A program made the position numbers and the translations under genes. A DNA stretch of 64,000 bases. It comes from Pelomonas sp. BJYL3. GTDB taxonomy: Bacteria; Pseudomonadota; Gammaproteobacteria; Burkholderiales; Burkholderiaceae_C. The DNA is taken from assembly GCF_027257975.1 (NCBI RefSeq), contig NZ_JANZKX010000003.1, positions 310,001 through 374,000 on the forward strand, given 5' to 3'. Of this stretch, positions 45,701 through 52,955 are shown in pieces. Numbering within the stretch: position 1 is the first letter of the stretch; each line of letters opens with the position of its first letter. Below the pieces are notes generated by a model that had not been told where the DNA came from, searched no databases, and was given only the letters and a program-made list of their open reading frames with translations.

Positions 45701-46223
45701 CTCCGAGGCCGTGCGCTCGCTGAAGGCCGGCAAGGAGCCCGACCTGCTCTCGCCCCTGGGCGGCGTGTTCGGCGCCAACACCGAGATCAACCTGCACGCC
45801 CCCGCCCTGCTGCCCGACGCCTACTGCGGCGACGTCCACGTGCGCCTCTCGCTCTACAAGCGCCTCGCCACGGCGGACAAGGCCGAGCAGATCGACGCCA
45901 TGCTGGAGGAGATCACCGACCGCTTCGGCAAGCTCCCCGCCCAGGGCCAGACCCTCTTCGACACCCACCGCCTGCGCGTGCTGGCCAAGCCCTATGGCGT
46001 GATGAAGATCGATGCCGCGCCCACGGTGATGAACATCAACTTCCGCCCCAACCCGCCCATCGACGCCATGCGCGTGATCGAGCTGGTGCAGAAGAACCGC
46101 AACATCAAGCTGGTGGGCAATGACAAGCTGCGCATCGACAAGGCCCTCAGCGACCCCAAGGACCGCGCCCAGGCCATCCGCGAGGTGCTGCGCCTGCTGG
46201 GCGCGCCGCTGAAGCAGGACTGA
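42738..46223 (+). CDS. mfd: transcription-repair coupling factor Mfd
   Basis: The 1161-residue protein displaces stalled RNA polymerase from DNA lesions and recruits UvrA. Domains follow the standard order: UvrB-like N-terminal modules (about 1-350), the CarD-like RNA-polymerase-interaction domain with VVHMNHGIGRYQG (about 493-505), the translocase with Walker A VCGDVGFGKTEVA (K643) and DEEHRFG (738-744), LTLTATPIPRTL, RRDK-type downstream motifs including HGQMPERELE and LHQLRGRVGRSHHQAYAY, and a C-terminal regulatory domain. Length is normal. Start ATG 42738 gives the usual N-terminus. It is followed after eight bases by a nucleotidyltransferase-like gene. Confidence 0.97.
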   Translation: MQLPLIAPGKKFSLPRPPGSADALLLARFCRQQLESGRLCTIVTAEPGDTQRLEDELKFFAPELRVAVFPDWETLPYDTFSPHQDLISERLATLWRLLQAKGRPREERDVDVVLLPASTALTRLAPPSFLAATTFQFKQKQRLDEAALKAQLVLGGYAHVSQVVSPGEFAVRGGLIDLFPMGSPVPYRVDLFGDEVDSIRTFDPDSQRSLYPVPEVRLLPGREFPMDEAARQAFRARWREKMDGDPSRSRLYKDMATGLATAGIEYYLPLFFEQTASFFDFVPEDGALVLHGEVDEALNRFWTDTRERHRFLQHDPERPLLPPEEIFLRVEDFFGATRTRAVFSVRGAEAVDYARPLPDISVERGAQEPLARLASHLKTTPHRVLIVAESEGRRESLLELLRDNKIDPPSVASLAEFQASDEKFAITAAPLAAGFFWHEPEAAPQGIAIQFLTETELFATTPTTRRRRKQELVSDVNALIKDLSELKVGDPVVHMNHGIGRYQGLINIDLGDGPSEFLHLEYADKATLYVPVAQLHLISRYTGVSAEEAPLHKLGSAQWEKAKRKAAEQVRDTAAELLNLYARRAAREGHAFRYSPHDYEAFAASFGFEETPDQRAAIHAVIQDMISPKPMDRLVCGDVGFGKTEVALRAAFVAVMGGKQVALLAPTTLLAEQHYQNIADRFGRWPVKVAEMSRFRSPKEIKAAMEGLADGSIDIVIGTHKLLSPDVKFKRLGLLVIDEEHRFGVRHKEAMKAMRAEVDVLTLTATPIPRTLGMALEGLRDLSVIATAPQRRLAIKTFVRTETSGTIREAVLRELKRGGQVYFLHNEVETIENRKQKLEELVPEARIVVAHGQMPERELERVMREFVGGRHNVLLCSTIIETGIDVPSANTIVISRADKFGLAQLHQLRGRVGRSHHQAYAYLMVPDVEGLTKQAAQRLEAIQQMEELGSGFYLAMHDLEIRGCGEVLGENQSGNMMEVGFQLYNDMLSEAVRSLKAGKEPDLLSPLGGVFGANTEINLHAPALLPDAYCGDVHVRLSLYKRLATADKAEQIDAMLEEITDRFGKLPAQGQTLFDTHRLRVLAKPYGVMKIDAAPTVMNINFRPNPPIDAMRVIELVQKNRNIKLVGNDKLRIDKALSDPKDRAQAIREVLRLLGAPLKQD

Positions 46224-46231
46224 GCCGGGGC

Positions 46232-46795
46232 ATGCCGGCCGAGGACACCCTGCGGACCTGGCTGCAGGACACGGACTGGCTGATGCAGGCGCTGCGCCAT
46301 GCGCGCCTGCTGGGGCTGGGCTCCTGGTGCATCGGGGCGGGCGCCGTGCGCAACGTGGTGTGGGAGCGCCTGCACGGGCGGCGCCTGCATGTCGACCAGC
46401 TGGCGGACATCGACCTGGCCCACCACAGCCCGCAGCGCACCGCGCCGGACGACGACGCCTGCCTGGCCCGGCAGCTGCGCGCGGCCTCGCCCCTGCCTTG
46501 GGAAGTCGTCAACCAGGCCTTCGTGCATCGCTGGCCCGGAGCCCGGCCGGGCCAGCAGCCCCACGCCGATCTCGCGGCGGCGCTGGCCTCCTGGCCCGAG
46601 ACGGCCACCGCCGTGGGCGCCTGGCTGGACGCCCGGGACCGCCTGCATTTCGTCGCGCCCCATGGGGTGGAGGACCTGATGGCCGGGGTGCTGCGCAAGA
46701 GCCCGGGCGTCGATGCGCAGTGCTTCGAACAGCGGCTGCAGGAGAAAGCCTTCCTCGCGCGCTGGCCGGGGCTGCGTCAGGCTGCACGCGGATGA
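46232..46795 (+). CDS. nucleotidyltransferase-like family protein (DUF925 type)
   Basis: The 187-residue protein has a minimal nucleotidyltransferase-like core: WCIGAGAVRNVVWERLHG near residues 31-48 and the acidic QLADIDLAHH near 56-65, corresponding to GAGxxRNxxWD and DIDV motifs of this poorly known family. A late DLMAGVLRKSPG segment is also typical. Biochemical activity is not established; related proteins are predicted to transfer nucleotides to proteins or small molecules. It starts eight bases after mfd and is probably cotranscribed with it. Confidence 0.8.
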   Translation: MPAEDTLRTWLQDTDWLMQALRHARLLGLGSWCIGAGAVRNVVWERLHGRRLHVDQLADIDLAHHSPQRTAPDDDACLARQLRAASPLPWEVVNQAFVHRWPGARPGQQPHADLAAALASWPETATAVGAWLDARDRLHFVAPHGVEDLMAGVLRKSPGVDAQCFEQRLQEKAFLARWPGLRQAARG

Positions 46796-46871
46796 AACCC
46801 GACGGAACGCCTATCGCCCCGGGCGCGTGCTAAGGTGCGGGCCGCTACAGACCTTGCCCACGGAATTCATC

Positions 46872-47579
46872 GTGACCGCCCCGACCCCGTCCTCCCTGAT
46901 CATCCAAGGCTTCACGCCGCCGCTGCGCCTGGCTGATTTCCGCCTGGCGGCCTTCGACATGGATTCGACCCTGATCAACATCGAGTGCATCGACGAGATC
47001 GCGGCGGCCGCGGGCAAGAAGGCCGAGGTGGCGGCCATCACCGAGGCGGCCATGCGCGGCGAGATCACCGACTTCAAGGACAGCCTGCGCCGCCGCCTGG
47101 CCCTGCTCAAGGGCGTGCCGGTCAGCGCGCTGGAGCAGGTGCTGGCCACGCGGCTGCAGTTCAATCCCGGCGCCCGCGAGCTGTGCGCGGCCCTGAAGGC
47201 GGCGGGGCTCAAGCTGCTGCTGGTCTCGGGCGGCTTCACCTACTTCACCCGCCATGTCGCGGCCGAGCTGGGCATGGACTTCGTGCGCAGCAACGAGCTG
47301 GAGATCGTTGACGGCCTGCTGACCGGCGGCCTGGTGATGCAGGCCTGGGGCGAGATCTGCGACGGCGAGGAGAAGAAGCGCATGCTGCTGCAATGCGCCG
47401 CCGAGATCGGCGCCCAGCCCCACCAGTGCATGGCCGTGGGCGACGGCGCCAACGACCTGCCCATGATGGGCGCGGCCGGCCTCTCGGTGGCCTACCACGC
47501 CAAGCCGCGGGTGCGCGAGCAGGCCATGGTGGCCATCAACGAAGGCGGTCTGGAGCAGCTGCTGCACGTGCTGGGCTGA
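46872..47579 (+). CDS. serB: phosphoserine phosphatase
   Basis: The 235-residue HAD enzyme makes serine from phosphoserine. Motifs are FDMDSTLINIECIDEIA (D29, D31), LLVSGGFTYFTRHVA, the conserved lysine in EEKKRMLLQ and VGDGANDLPMMGAAGLS. It is the short form without an N-terminal ACT domain. GTG at 46872 is chosen because it gives a compact N-terminus; the frame stays open upstream into the spacer and preceding gene without similarity. The stop codon is followed by a short G/C-rich tract like the tail of the repeat at 56970. Confidence 0.94.
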   Translation: MTAPTPSSLIIQGFTPPLRLADFRLAAFDMDSTLINIECIDEIAAAAGKKAEVAAITEAAMRGEITDFKDSLRRRLALLKGVPVSALEQVLATRLQFNPGARELCAALKAAGLKLLLVSGGFTYFTRHVAAELGMDFVRSNELEIVDGLLTGGLVMQAWGEICDGEEKKRMLLQCAAEIGAQPHQCMAVGDGANDLPMMGAAGLSVAYHAKPRVREQAMVAINEGGLEQLLHVLG

Positions 47580-47595
47580 GCGCGCCGCGCCGCCC

Positions 47596-47622
47596 GCGTG
47601 GGGCGAGCCCCGGCCGCGCCGC
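47596..47622 (+). repeat. partial copy of the stop-codon repeat (tail)
   Basis: GCGTGGGGCGAG, then a CCGGC-GCGCCG stretch, matches the tail of the repeat at 57050-57077 with few differences. The body of the repeat is missing here. Confidence 0.35.
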
Positions 47623-47666
47623 ATCGACCCACCTGCGGGCGATGGTCTCCCACTCCCTTGAGGCGC

Positions 47667-47672
47667 TAGCAT
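47667..47672 (+). promoter_or_regulatory. -10-like box six bases before the 440-residue protein ATG
   Basis: TAGCAT is separated by exactly six bases from the ATG at 47679. No Shine-Dalgarno sequence is present. Confidence 0.35.
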
Positions 47673-47678
47673 GCGCAC

Positions 47679-49001
47679 ATGAAGGACTCGACGAGGCCGC
47701 GGTGGCCATGGCTGCAACGCAGGGGCACCCTGGGCGTGGCCCTGTGCCTGGCAGTCGCCCTGGGCTGGCTCTGGCCACGCGAGGACGAAGACACCCAGGC
47801 CCCTCCCCGCTTCTCGGCCGAGCCGGCACCGAGTGCCGCCGGAGCCACCCGCCGAGCGCCCGCCGGGCCCGCAGAGCCGCCCGACCTGCCAGCCTCGGCA
47901 GCCCCGCGCCCGGCCTCCCGCCCCACCGATCCCGGCACCGCACCACGCGACCCCGCCCCCCTGAGCCCCGAGCAGCTGGCCCAGATCGAGAAACAATGGT
48001 GCACCCACGGCCTGAAGGCTCACCAGCAGGCCCGGCAGGCGCTGGAGCGAGCCTATCCCCTCCGCTTGGATGGGGAGAAGCTGGACGGCGAGGCCCACCA
48101 CGCGCGCTGGGATGCCATGCTCAGAGAGGTCGGCACGCAGGCCATGATGGCCGTCGACTCCCGGCTGAAGCGGCAATGGATCCCGCAGCTGCGCCAGCGG
48201 GGCGACCTGCGCAGCCAGGCCGCTGCCGATTACCTGCAGATCACGATGAGCGATCTGGACAAGGCGCCGGCCGTCTTCCAGCACCTGCTGAGCCTCGCCC
48301 AGAGCAGCCGAGACCCGCTGATCTTCATGACCTGGCAGCTCGCTCGGTCTGACTGCGTGCTCAATGCCCTGTGCAGCGCCCTCCCCATGACAGACTGGCG
48401 TACCCTGGACCCCGCCAACCTGCTGGCCTGGCTGCCCACCCGCGCCAGCGGCGAGTACGCCACCGAGCTCGACTGGGACGCGATCGCCCACACCCGCTTC
48501 GCCAACAGCTACCTGGAGGACTTCCAGGCCCTGCTGCTGCCCCTGCTGGACCAGGAGCCTCCGGGCCTGGGCCTCCAGCAGGGCCTGACCCTGATCAGCC
48601 GCCTGAACCACTCGTGGCCCAGCGTTGCCGGCGCGCTGACGCTGGGCCGCAGCTGCCTCGAGGCCAGCGAGACCCCGCCGGAGCGCAGGGCCACCTGCGT
48701 CCATGCCGCCGATCTCCTCTGGCGCAGCCCCTCGGCCGGCCTGTTCGATTACAAGTTCGCCACCGCCATGGCCGCCCTGGCGGGCGCGGGAGCGCAGTCG
48801 CCCTGGGCCGAGCGCCTGGCCTTCGTCAAGGGCCTCAGCGCCGCAGATGGCCAGCGGCTGATGGACCTGGAGTACCCCGGCAACCGGGACGGCCAGAGCT
48901 GCGAGACCCAGGCCGAACAGCGCCGGCAGCTCAAGGAGCGGGTGCGCAACGGGCTCTGGGCCGCGGCGCTGGGCAGCGAGGGCGCGCGCCGCGTTCCCTG
49001 A
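47679..49001 (+). CDS. unknown membrane-anchored periplasmic protein
   Basis: I do not recognise this 440-residue protein. Residues 1-17 are basic, followed by one hydrophobic helix (about 17-32), then an Ala/Pro/Ser-rich linker to about residue 100, then a mostly helical domain of about 340 residues with four or more cysteines (for example QWCTHGL, ARSDCVLNALCSALP, GRSCLEA, CETQAEQ) that could form disulfides in the periplasm. No catalytic motif is evident. The gene follows serB after 99 bases and has its own leaderless-type -10 box. Codon use matches the neighbours, so it is likely a native gene. Confidence 0.75.
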   Translation: MKDSTRPRWPWLQRRGTLGVALCLAVALGWLWPREDEDTQAPPRFSAEPAPSAAGATRRAPAGPAEPPDLPASAAPRPASRPTDPGTAPRDPAPLSPEQLAQIEKQWCTHGLKAHQQARQALERAYPLRLDGEKLDGEAHHARWDAMLREVGTQAMMAVDSRLKRQWIPQLRQRGDLRSQAAADYLQITMSDLDKAPAVFQHLLSLAQSSRDPLIFMTWQLARSDCVLNALCSALPMTDWRTLDPANLLAWLPTRASGEYATELDWDAIAHTRFANSYLEDFQALLLPLLDQEPPGLGLQQGLTLISRLNHSWPSVAGALTLGRSCLEASETPPERRATCVHAADLLWRSPSAGLFDYKFATAMAALAGAGAQSPWAERLAFVKGLSAADGQRLMDLEYPGNRDGQSCETQAEQRRQLKERVRNGLWAAALGSEGARRVP

Positions 49002-49228
49002 GTGGCGCGCCACCGCTTGCGCGATCTGCGCCCAAATTGACACCCGAACGACACACTTCTGCCACCAACCCCCAAACAGGGGCTTGACCCCGGGCAAATC
49101 CCGATCCTTTTTGCAACACCTTGCTACATCCTCTTGCCATTCGATCCTGACGCCAGAAGTGGGGCTGCGCACAATCGCTGCTTGGCCTGACGCAGGCCCT
49201 GAGCTGTACCGCCTGTTCCCCTTCTTCC

Positions 49229-49795
49229 ATGCGCGTTCCTGTCGATCTCCGCCAAGTCAGTCGATTGCTCAACCACGGTCCCACGGTGCTGGTCAGCAGC
49301 CAGCATGAGGGCCGCCGTGATGTCATGGCGGCGGCCTGGAACATGCCCCTGGACTTCAGCCCGCCCAAGGTGGCCGTGGTCATCGACAAGGCCACCTACA
49401 CCCGCGAGCTGGTCGATGCCTCCGGTGAGTTCGTCCTGGCCGTGCCCTGCGCCGCCCAGGCCCAGCTGACGGCCGACGTCGGCCATGTCAGCGGCCGGGA
49501 AGTCGACAAGTTCAAGCGCTTCAGCATCCAGGCCCAGCCCGGGCAGAAGGTGGACGCCCCCTTGATTGACGGCTGCCTGGCCTGGCTGGAATGCGTGGTC
49601 TATCCCGAGCCCTATGTCGAGCACCGCTATGACCTCTTCCTGGCCGAGGTGGTGTCCGCCTGGGCCGAGGACTGGGCCTTCGTCAACGGCCGCTGGGTGG
49701 ACCAGCTCGAGGTGCAGCGCCGCGCCCTGCACCACCTGGGCGCTGGCCAGTTCTTCACCAGCGGTGGCCTGCTGGTGACGCAGGCCGCGGCCTGA
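49229..49795 (+). CDS. flavin reductase family protein
   Basis: The 188-residue protein has the split-barrel FMN-binding fold of flavoredoxin-like flavin reductases: VDLRQVSRLLNHGPTVLVSS, then DVMAAAWNMPLDFSPPKVAV (the FMN contact strand), YTRELVDASGEFVLAVP and GCLAWLECVVYPEPYVEHRY. Such proteins reduce free flavin or act as FMN-binding oxidoreductases; the partner is unknown. No dedicated Shine-Dalgarno sequence is obvious. The upstream spacer of 227 bases contains TTGCAACACCTTGCTACAT, which has loose promoter character. Confidence 0.88.
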   Translation: MRVPVDLRQVSRLLNHGPTVLVSSQHEGRRDVMAAAWNMPLDFSPPKVAVVIDKATYTRELVDASGEFVLAVPCAAQAQLTADVGHVSGREVDKFKRFSIQAQPGQKVDAPLIDGCLAWLECVVYPEPYVEHRYDLFLAEVVSAWAEDWAFVNGRWVDQLEVQRRALHHLGAGQFFTSGGLLVTQAAA

Positions 49796-50010
49796 GGGCG
49801 CGCCGCGCGTTGCCGCCCAAGGCAGCGCTCCGCGCTCCCCCCGCCACCCTCGCCAAGGCCACGCCCGGCCCTGCGCGTTCCCGCCCTGCCCCCTGATCCC
49901 AGCCGCTGTCCCTCGTCGAGGGGCCAGGCGGCGCCGTTCTCTTGATTCACCTCACGAGGCGATCTGGATCAAGACCCGCACAATGGGCGGATTGGCCAGG
50001 GAGACACGCC

Positions 50011-52173
50011 ATGACAGCCACCGACCAGCCCGCGCCGCCGCCCGGCGCCCTGCTGGAACAGACGCTTGAAGCCGCCGGCATCGGCCTGGCCTGGGTCGAT
50101 GCACGCGGCCGACTGGAGCGCGGCAGCGCCTGCTTCCGACGCTGGGTCGGCGCCGCGGCCACGCTGTTCGACTGCGTGCATGCCCTGGACAAGGAACGGT
50201 GGCAGGCCTGGCAGGCCTCACCGGCCGAGCCCCGCCAGCTGGCGCTGCGCGGGCCCGATGGCGCCACCCTGCAGGTCGAGGCTCAGCTGCGCCCCCTGGC
50301 CGCCGGGAGCGACGGCCTGCTGGCCCTGGTGCTGAGCCCGCTGGACGAGCGCCGCGAGCGCCATGCCATCGACATCCTTCAGCGCGAGGTGCTGGAGGCG
50401 GTGGCCTCCGGCCGCCCGCTGCAGGTCGTGATGGACCTGCTGTGCCGCCGTGTCGAAGCCATGGACGCCGGCGTGATCTGCACGGTGCTGGAAATCGACC
50501 GCGAGGGCCGGGTCCATCCCCTGGCCGCGCCCAGCCTGCCGGCGAGCTTCAGCAGTGCCATCGACGGCGAGCCCATCGGCCCGCAAGCCGGCAGCTGCGG
50601 CACGGCGGCGTGGCGGCGCGAACCCGTGGAGGTGCGGGACATCGCCAGCGACCCGCTGTGGGAGCGCTACCGCCCCCTCGCCCAGTCCTTTGGCCTGGCC
50701 GCCTGCTGGTCCACGCCCATCAGCCTGGCGGACGGCCCAGTGCGCGCCACCTTCGCGCTGTACTACCGCCAGGTCCGCAGCGTGGCGCCCTTCCACCGGC
50801 GCATGGTGGAGGCCTGCGCCCAGCTGTGCCAGCTGGCCTTTCAGCACGAGGACAGCCAGCGGGAGATCGAGCGCCTGGCCTACTACGACAGCATCACCGG
50901 CCTGCCCAACCGCACGCTGTTCACCGACCGCGCCCAGCAGGCCCTGCAGATGTCACAGCGCCTGGACGGGCCCTCGTCCCTGCTGCTGCTGGACCTGGAC
51001 CGCTTCAAGACGGTCAATGATTCGCTGGGCCATGCCGCGGGCGACGAGGTTCTGCGCGAGGTGGCCCGCCGCCTGAGCGCCGCGCTGCGCGACTCTGACA
51101 CCCTGGCGCGCCTGGGCGGCGACGAGTTCGTGCTGATGCTGCCCGGCTGCAACGCGCTGGACGCGCTGCACGTGGCCCAGAAGCTGCATGCCGCGCTGGC
51201 CGCCCCCTTGCAGCTGGACAGCGGCATGCGGATCAACCTCAGCGCCAGCATCGGCATCAGCACCTGCCCCGACGATGGGCAGAGCTTCGAGCCCCTGCTG
51301 AAGCACGCGGACATCGCCATGTACGAGGCCAAGCAGGCGGGCCGCAACTGCAGCCGCTACTTCCTCGCGTCCATGAACCAGTCCCTGGACGAACGCCTGA
51401 ACCTGGAGTCCGAGCTGCGCCAGGCCCTCAGCGCAGGCCAGCTGCAGCTGCATTTCCAGCCCAAGCTCGCGCTGGCCGATGCTCGCGTGCTGGGCATGGA
51501 AGTCCTGCTGCGCTGGCCGCATCCGGTGCGAGGCTGGGTGCCGCCGGACCGTTTCATCCCCGTGGCCGAGGAATGCGGCCTGATCAACGCCCTCGACGCC
51601 TGGGTGCTGGAGGCCGCCTGCCGTCAGCTGCGGGACTGGGCCGAGGCAGGCCTGCCGGGGCTGCAGCTCTCCGTCAACGTCTCCGCCCTGCGCTTCGTGC
51701 AGGACGACGTGGCCGCCCATGTGCAGCAGCAGCTGCAGCGCCACGGCCTGCAGGCGTCCCAGCTGACCCTGGAGATCACCGAACGCCTGATGCTGGATGA
51801 GCGCGGCCGGCCGCATGAGCAGCTGCTGGCGCTGGATGCCATGGGCGTGCGGCTCTCCGTGGACGACTTCGGCACCGGCTACTCCAGCCTCAGCTACCTC
51901 AAGCGCCTGCCGGTCTCGGAGATCAAGCTCGACAAGAGCTTTGTGCGCGATCTCGACAGCGACCCCGACGACCGCGCCCTGGCCAGCGCCGTGATCAGCA
52001 TCGGCCAGGCCCTGGATCTCAGCGTGGTGGCGGAAGGCGTGGAGACCGAGGCCCAGCGGGAGACTCTGCTGCGCCTGGGCTGCCGCATCGGCCAGGGCTG
52101 GCTGTTCGGCCGGCCCATGGATGCCCAAGCCATGGCACAGTGGCTGCGCAGCCGGGAGCGTGCGCCCGCCTGA
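50011..52173 (+). CDS. PAS-GAF-GGDEF-EAL c-di-GMP signalling protein
   Basis: The 720-residue soluble protein has a PAS-like N-terminus (about 12-120), a GAF domain (about 130-285), a GGDEF domain with intact GGDEF (369-373) and an RDSD I-site five residues before it, and an EAL domain whose signature reads EVLLRW (497-502) with downstream DDFGTGYSSLSYL and DKSFVRDL and VVAEGVETEAQ motifs intact. It could both make and degrade c-di-GMP; EVL for EAL is tolerated in active phosphodiesterases. The start at 50011 follows AGGGAGA by five bases; the earlier in-frame ATG at 49942 lacks one. Signal unknown. Confidence 0.93.
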   Translation: MTATDQPAPPPGALLEQTLEAAGIGLAWVDARGRLERGSACFRRWVGAAATLFDCVHALDKERWQAWQASPAEPRQLALRGPDGATLQVEAQLRPLAAGSDGLLALVLSPLDERRERHAIDILQREVLEAVASGRPLQVVMDLLCRRVEAMDAGVICTVLEIDREGRVHPLAAPSLPASFSSAIDGEPIGPQAGSCGTAAWRREPVEVRDIASDPLWERYRPLAQSFGLAACWSTPISLADGPVRATFALYYRQVRSVAPFHRRMVEACAQLCQLAFQHEDSQREIERLAYYDSITGLPNRTLFTDRAQQALQMSQRLDGPSSLLLLDLDRFKTVNDSLGHAAGDEVLREVARRLSAALRDSDTLARLGGDEFVLMLPGCNALDALHVAQKLHAALAAPLQLDSGMRINLSASIGISTCPDDGQSFEPLLKHADIAMYEAKQAGRNCSRYFLASMNQSLDERLNLESELRQALSAGQLQLHFQPKLALADARVLGMEVLLRWPHPVRGWVPPDRFIPVAEECGLINALDAWVLEAACRQLRDWAEAGLPGLQLSVNVSALRFVQDDVAAHVQQQLQRHGLQASQLTLEITERLMLDERGRPHEQLLALDAMGVRLSVDDFGTGYSSLSYLKRLPVSEIKLDKSFVRDLDSDPDDRALASAVISIGQALDLSVVAEGVETEAQRETLLRLGCRIGQGWLFGRPMDAQAMAQWLRSRERAPA

Positions 52174-52193
52174 GCAGGCGGACCAGGCTCAGC

Positions 52194-52691
52194 TCAGGCG
52201 CTCAGGGGCTCAGGCAGCACCAGGCAGCCGTCCTCGTCCGCGTACAGCCACTCGCCCGGCCGCAGCAGCAGACCGTGCAGCTGCAGAGGCACGTCCACCG
52301 AGCCCTGGCCCTGGCGGTCCGTCGGCAGGGGCACGTGGCCCAGGGCGAGGATGCCTACATCGGCCGCACGCAGCTCGGCGCGATCCCGCACACAGCCATG
52401 GATCAGCAGGCCGGCCCAGCCGTTGCGGGCGGCCGCGGCGGCGAGATTGCCGCCCAGCAGGGCGCGATGCATGGAGGCGCCGCCGTCGACGACCAGCACG
52501 CGGCCCTCGCCGGGCGACTCCACCGCCGCCTTGACCGCGCTGTTGTCGTCCAGGCAGCGCACCGTGCGGATGGGCCCCGCGAAGCGCTCGCGCCCGCCGT
52601 AGCTGGCATAGCGGCCGCCGGGGAACACGCGCAGTGCGCCGCTGGCATCGCTCTTGAAGCGGTCACAGATGTCGCAGGTGCTGAAATCCAT
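52194..52691 (-). CDS. RraA-like protein / putative HMG aldolase
   Basis: The 165-residue protein belongs to the RraA/HMG-aldolase family. It has STCDICDRFKS at the N-terminus, GRVLVVDGGASMHRALLGGN near 64-83 and GLLIHGCVRDRAEL near 93-106, the metal and substrate pocket. E. coli RraA inhibits RNase E, while relatives cleave 4-hydroxy-4-methyl-2-oxoglutarate; the sequence alone does not separate these. It converges with the GGDEF-EAL gene and lies 20 bases after the S4 gene on the same strand. Confidence 0.9.
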   Translation of the reverse strand: MDFSTCDICDRFKSDASGALRVFPGGRYASYGGRERFAGPIRTVRCLDDNSAVKAAVESPGEGRVLVVDGGASMHRALLGGNLAAAAARNGWAGLLIHGCVRDRAELRAADVGILALGHVPLPTDRQGQGSVDVPLQLHGLLLRPGEWLYADEDGCLVLPEPLSA

Positions 52692-52711
52692 GGAAGCTCC
52701 CCGGCCTGGGC

Positions 52712-52927
52712 TCAGGCGACGACGCGGATGTGCTGGCCCTGCACGCTGACGCGCTGACCGGCCCGCATCTTGGCGGTCTTGCGGCTCTCGGGCTGCCCGT
52801 CGACCGTGACCTGGCCCTCGGTGATCATCAGGCGGGCCTGCCCGCCGCTCTGGGCCAGACCGGTGGCCTTGAGCAGCTTGTCCAGCTCGATGTACTCGCC
52901 GCGCAGTTGGAATTCGATGTCGTTCAT
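52712..52927 (-). CDS. small S4-domain RNA-binding protein (YbcJ-like)
   Basis: The 71-residue protein is a lone S4 RNA-binding domain: RGEYIELDKLLKATGLAQSG, then GQARLMITEGQVTVDGQPES and RVSVQGQHIRVV. It resembles E. coli YbcJ, a small protein of unknown role probably binding rRNA. ATG 52927 gives the family length; the frame is open upstream into the next gene without similarity. GACAAT lies exactly six bases before this ATG. Followed by rraA after 20 bases. Confidence 0.88.
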   Translation of the reverse strand: MNDIEFQLRGEYIELDKLLKATGLAQSGGQARLMITEGQVTVDGQPESRKTAKMRAGQRVSVQGQHIRVVA

Positions 52928-52933
52928 GCGGGC

Positions 52934-52939
52934 ATTGTC
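52934..52939 (-). promoter_or_regulatory. -10-like box six bases before the S4 protein ATG
   Basis: GACAAT on the minus strand, six bases before the ATG at 52927; no Shine-Dalgarno sequence. It overlaps the short gap after the acetolactate-synthase-like gene. Confidence 0.4.
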
Positions 52940-52955
52940 CCAGAGGCTGCAGGGC

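Noticed and set aside
42561-45968. Open frame of 1135 codons opposite mfd.
   Set aside because: Antisense shadow of a long GC-rich gene with no family match.
46845-49172. Open frame of 775 codons on the minus strand spanning serB, the unknown protein and spacers.
   Set aside because: It crosses two well-supported plus-strand genes, has no recognisable domain and arises from codon bias.
49796-50010. Possible third full copy of the stop-codon repeat after the flavin reductase gene.
   Set aside because: Only general G/C-rich similarity; the TTGACC and CCCCCTAC landmarks are absent.
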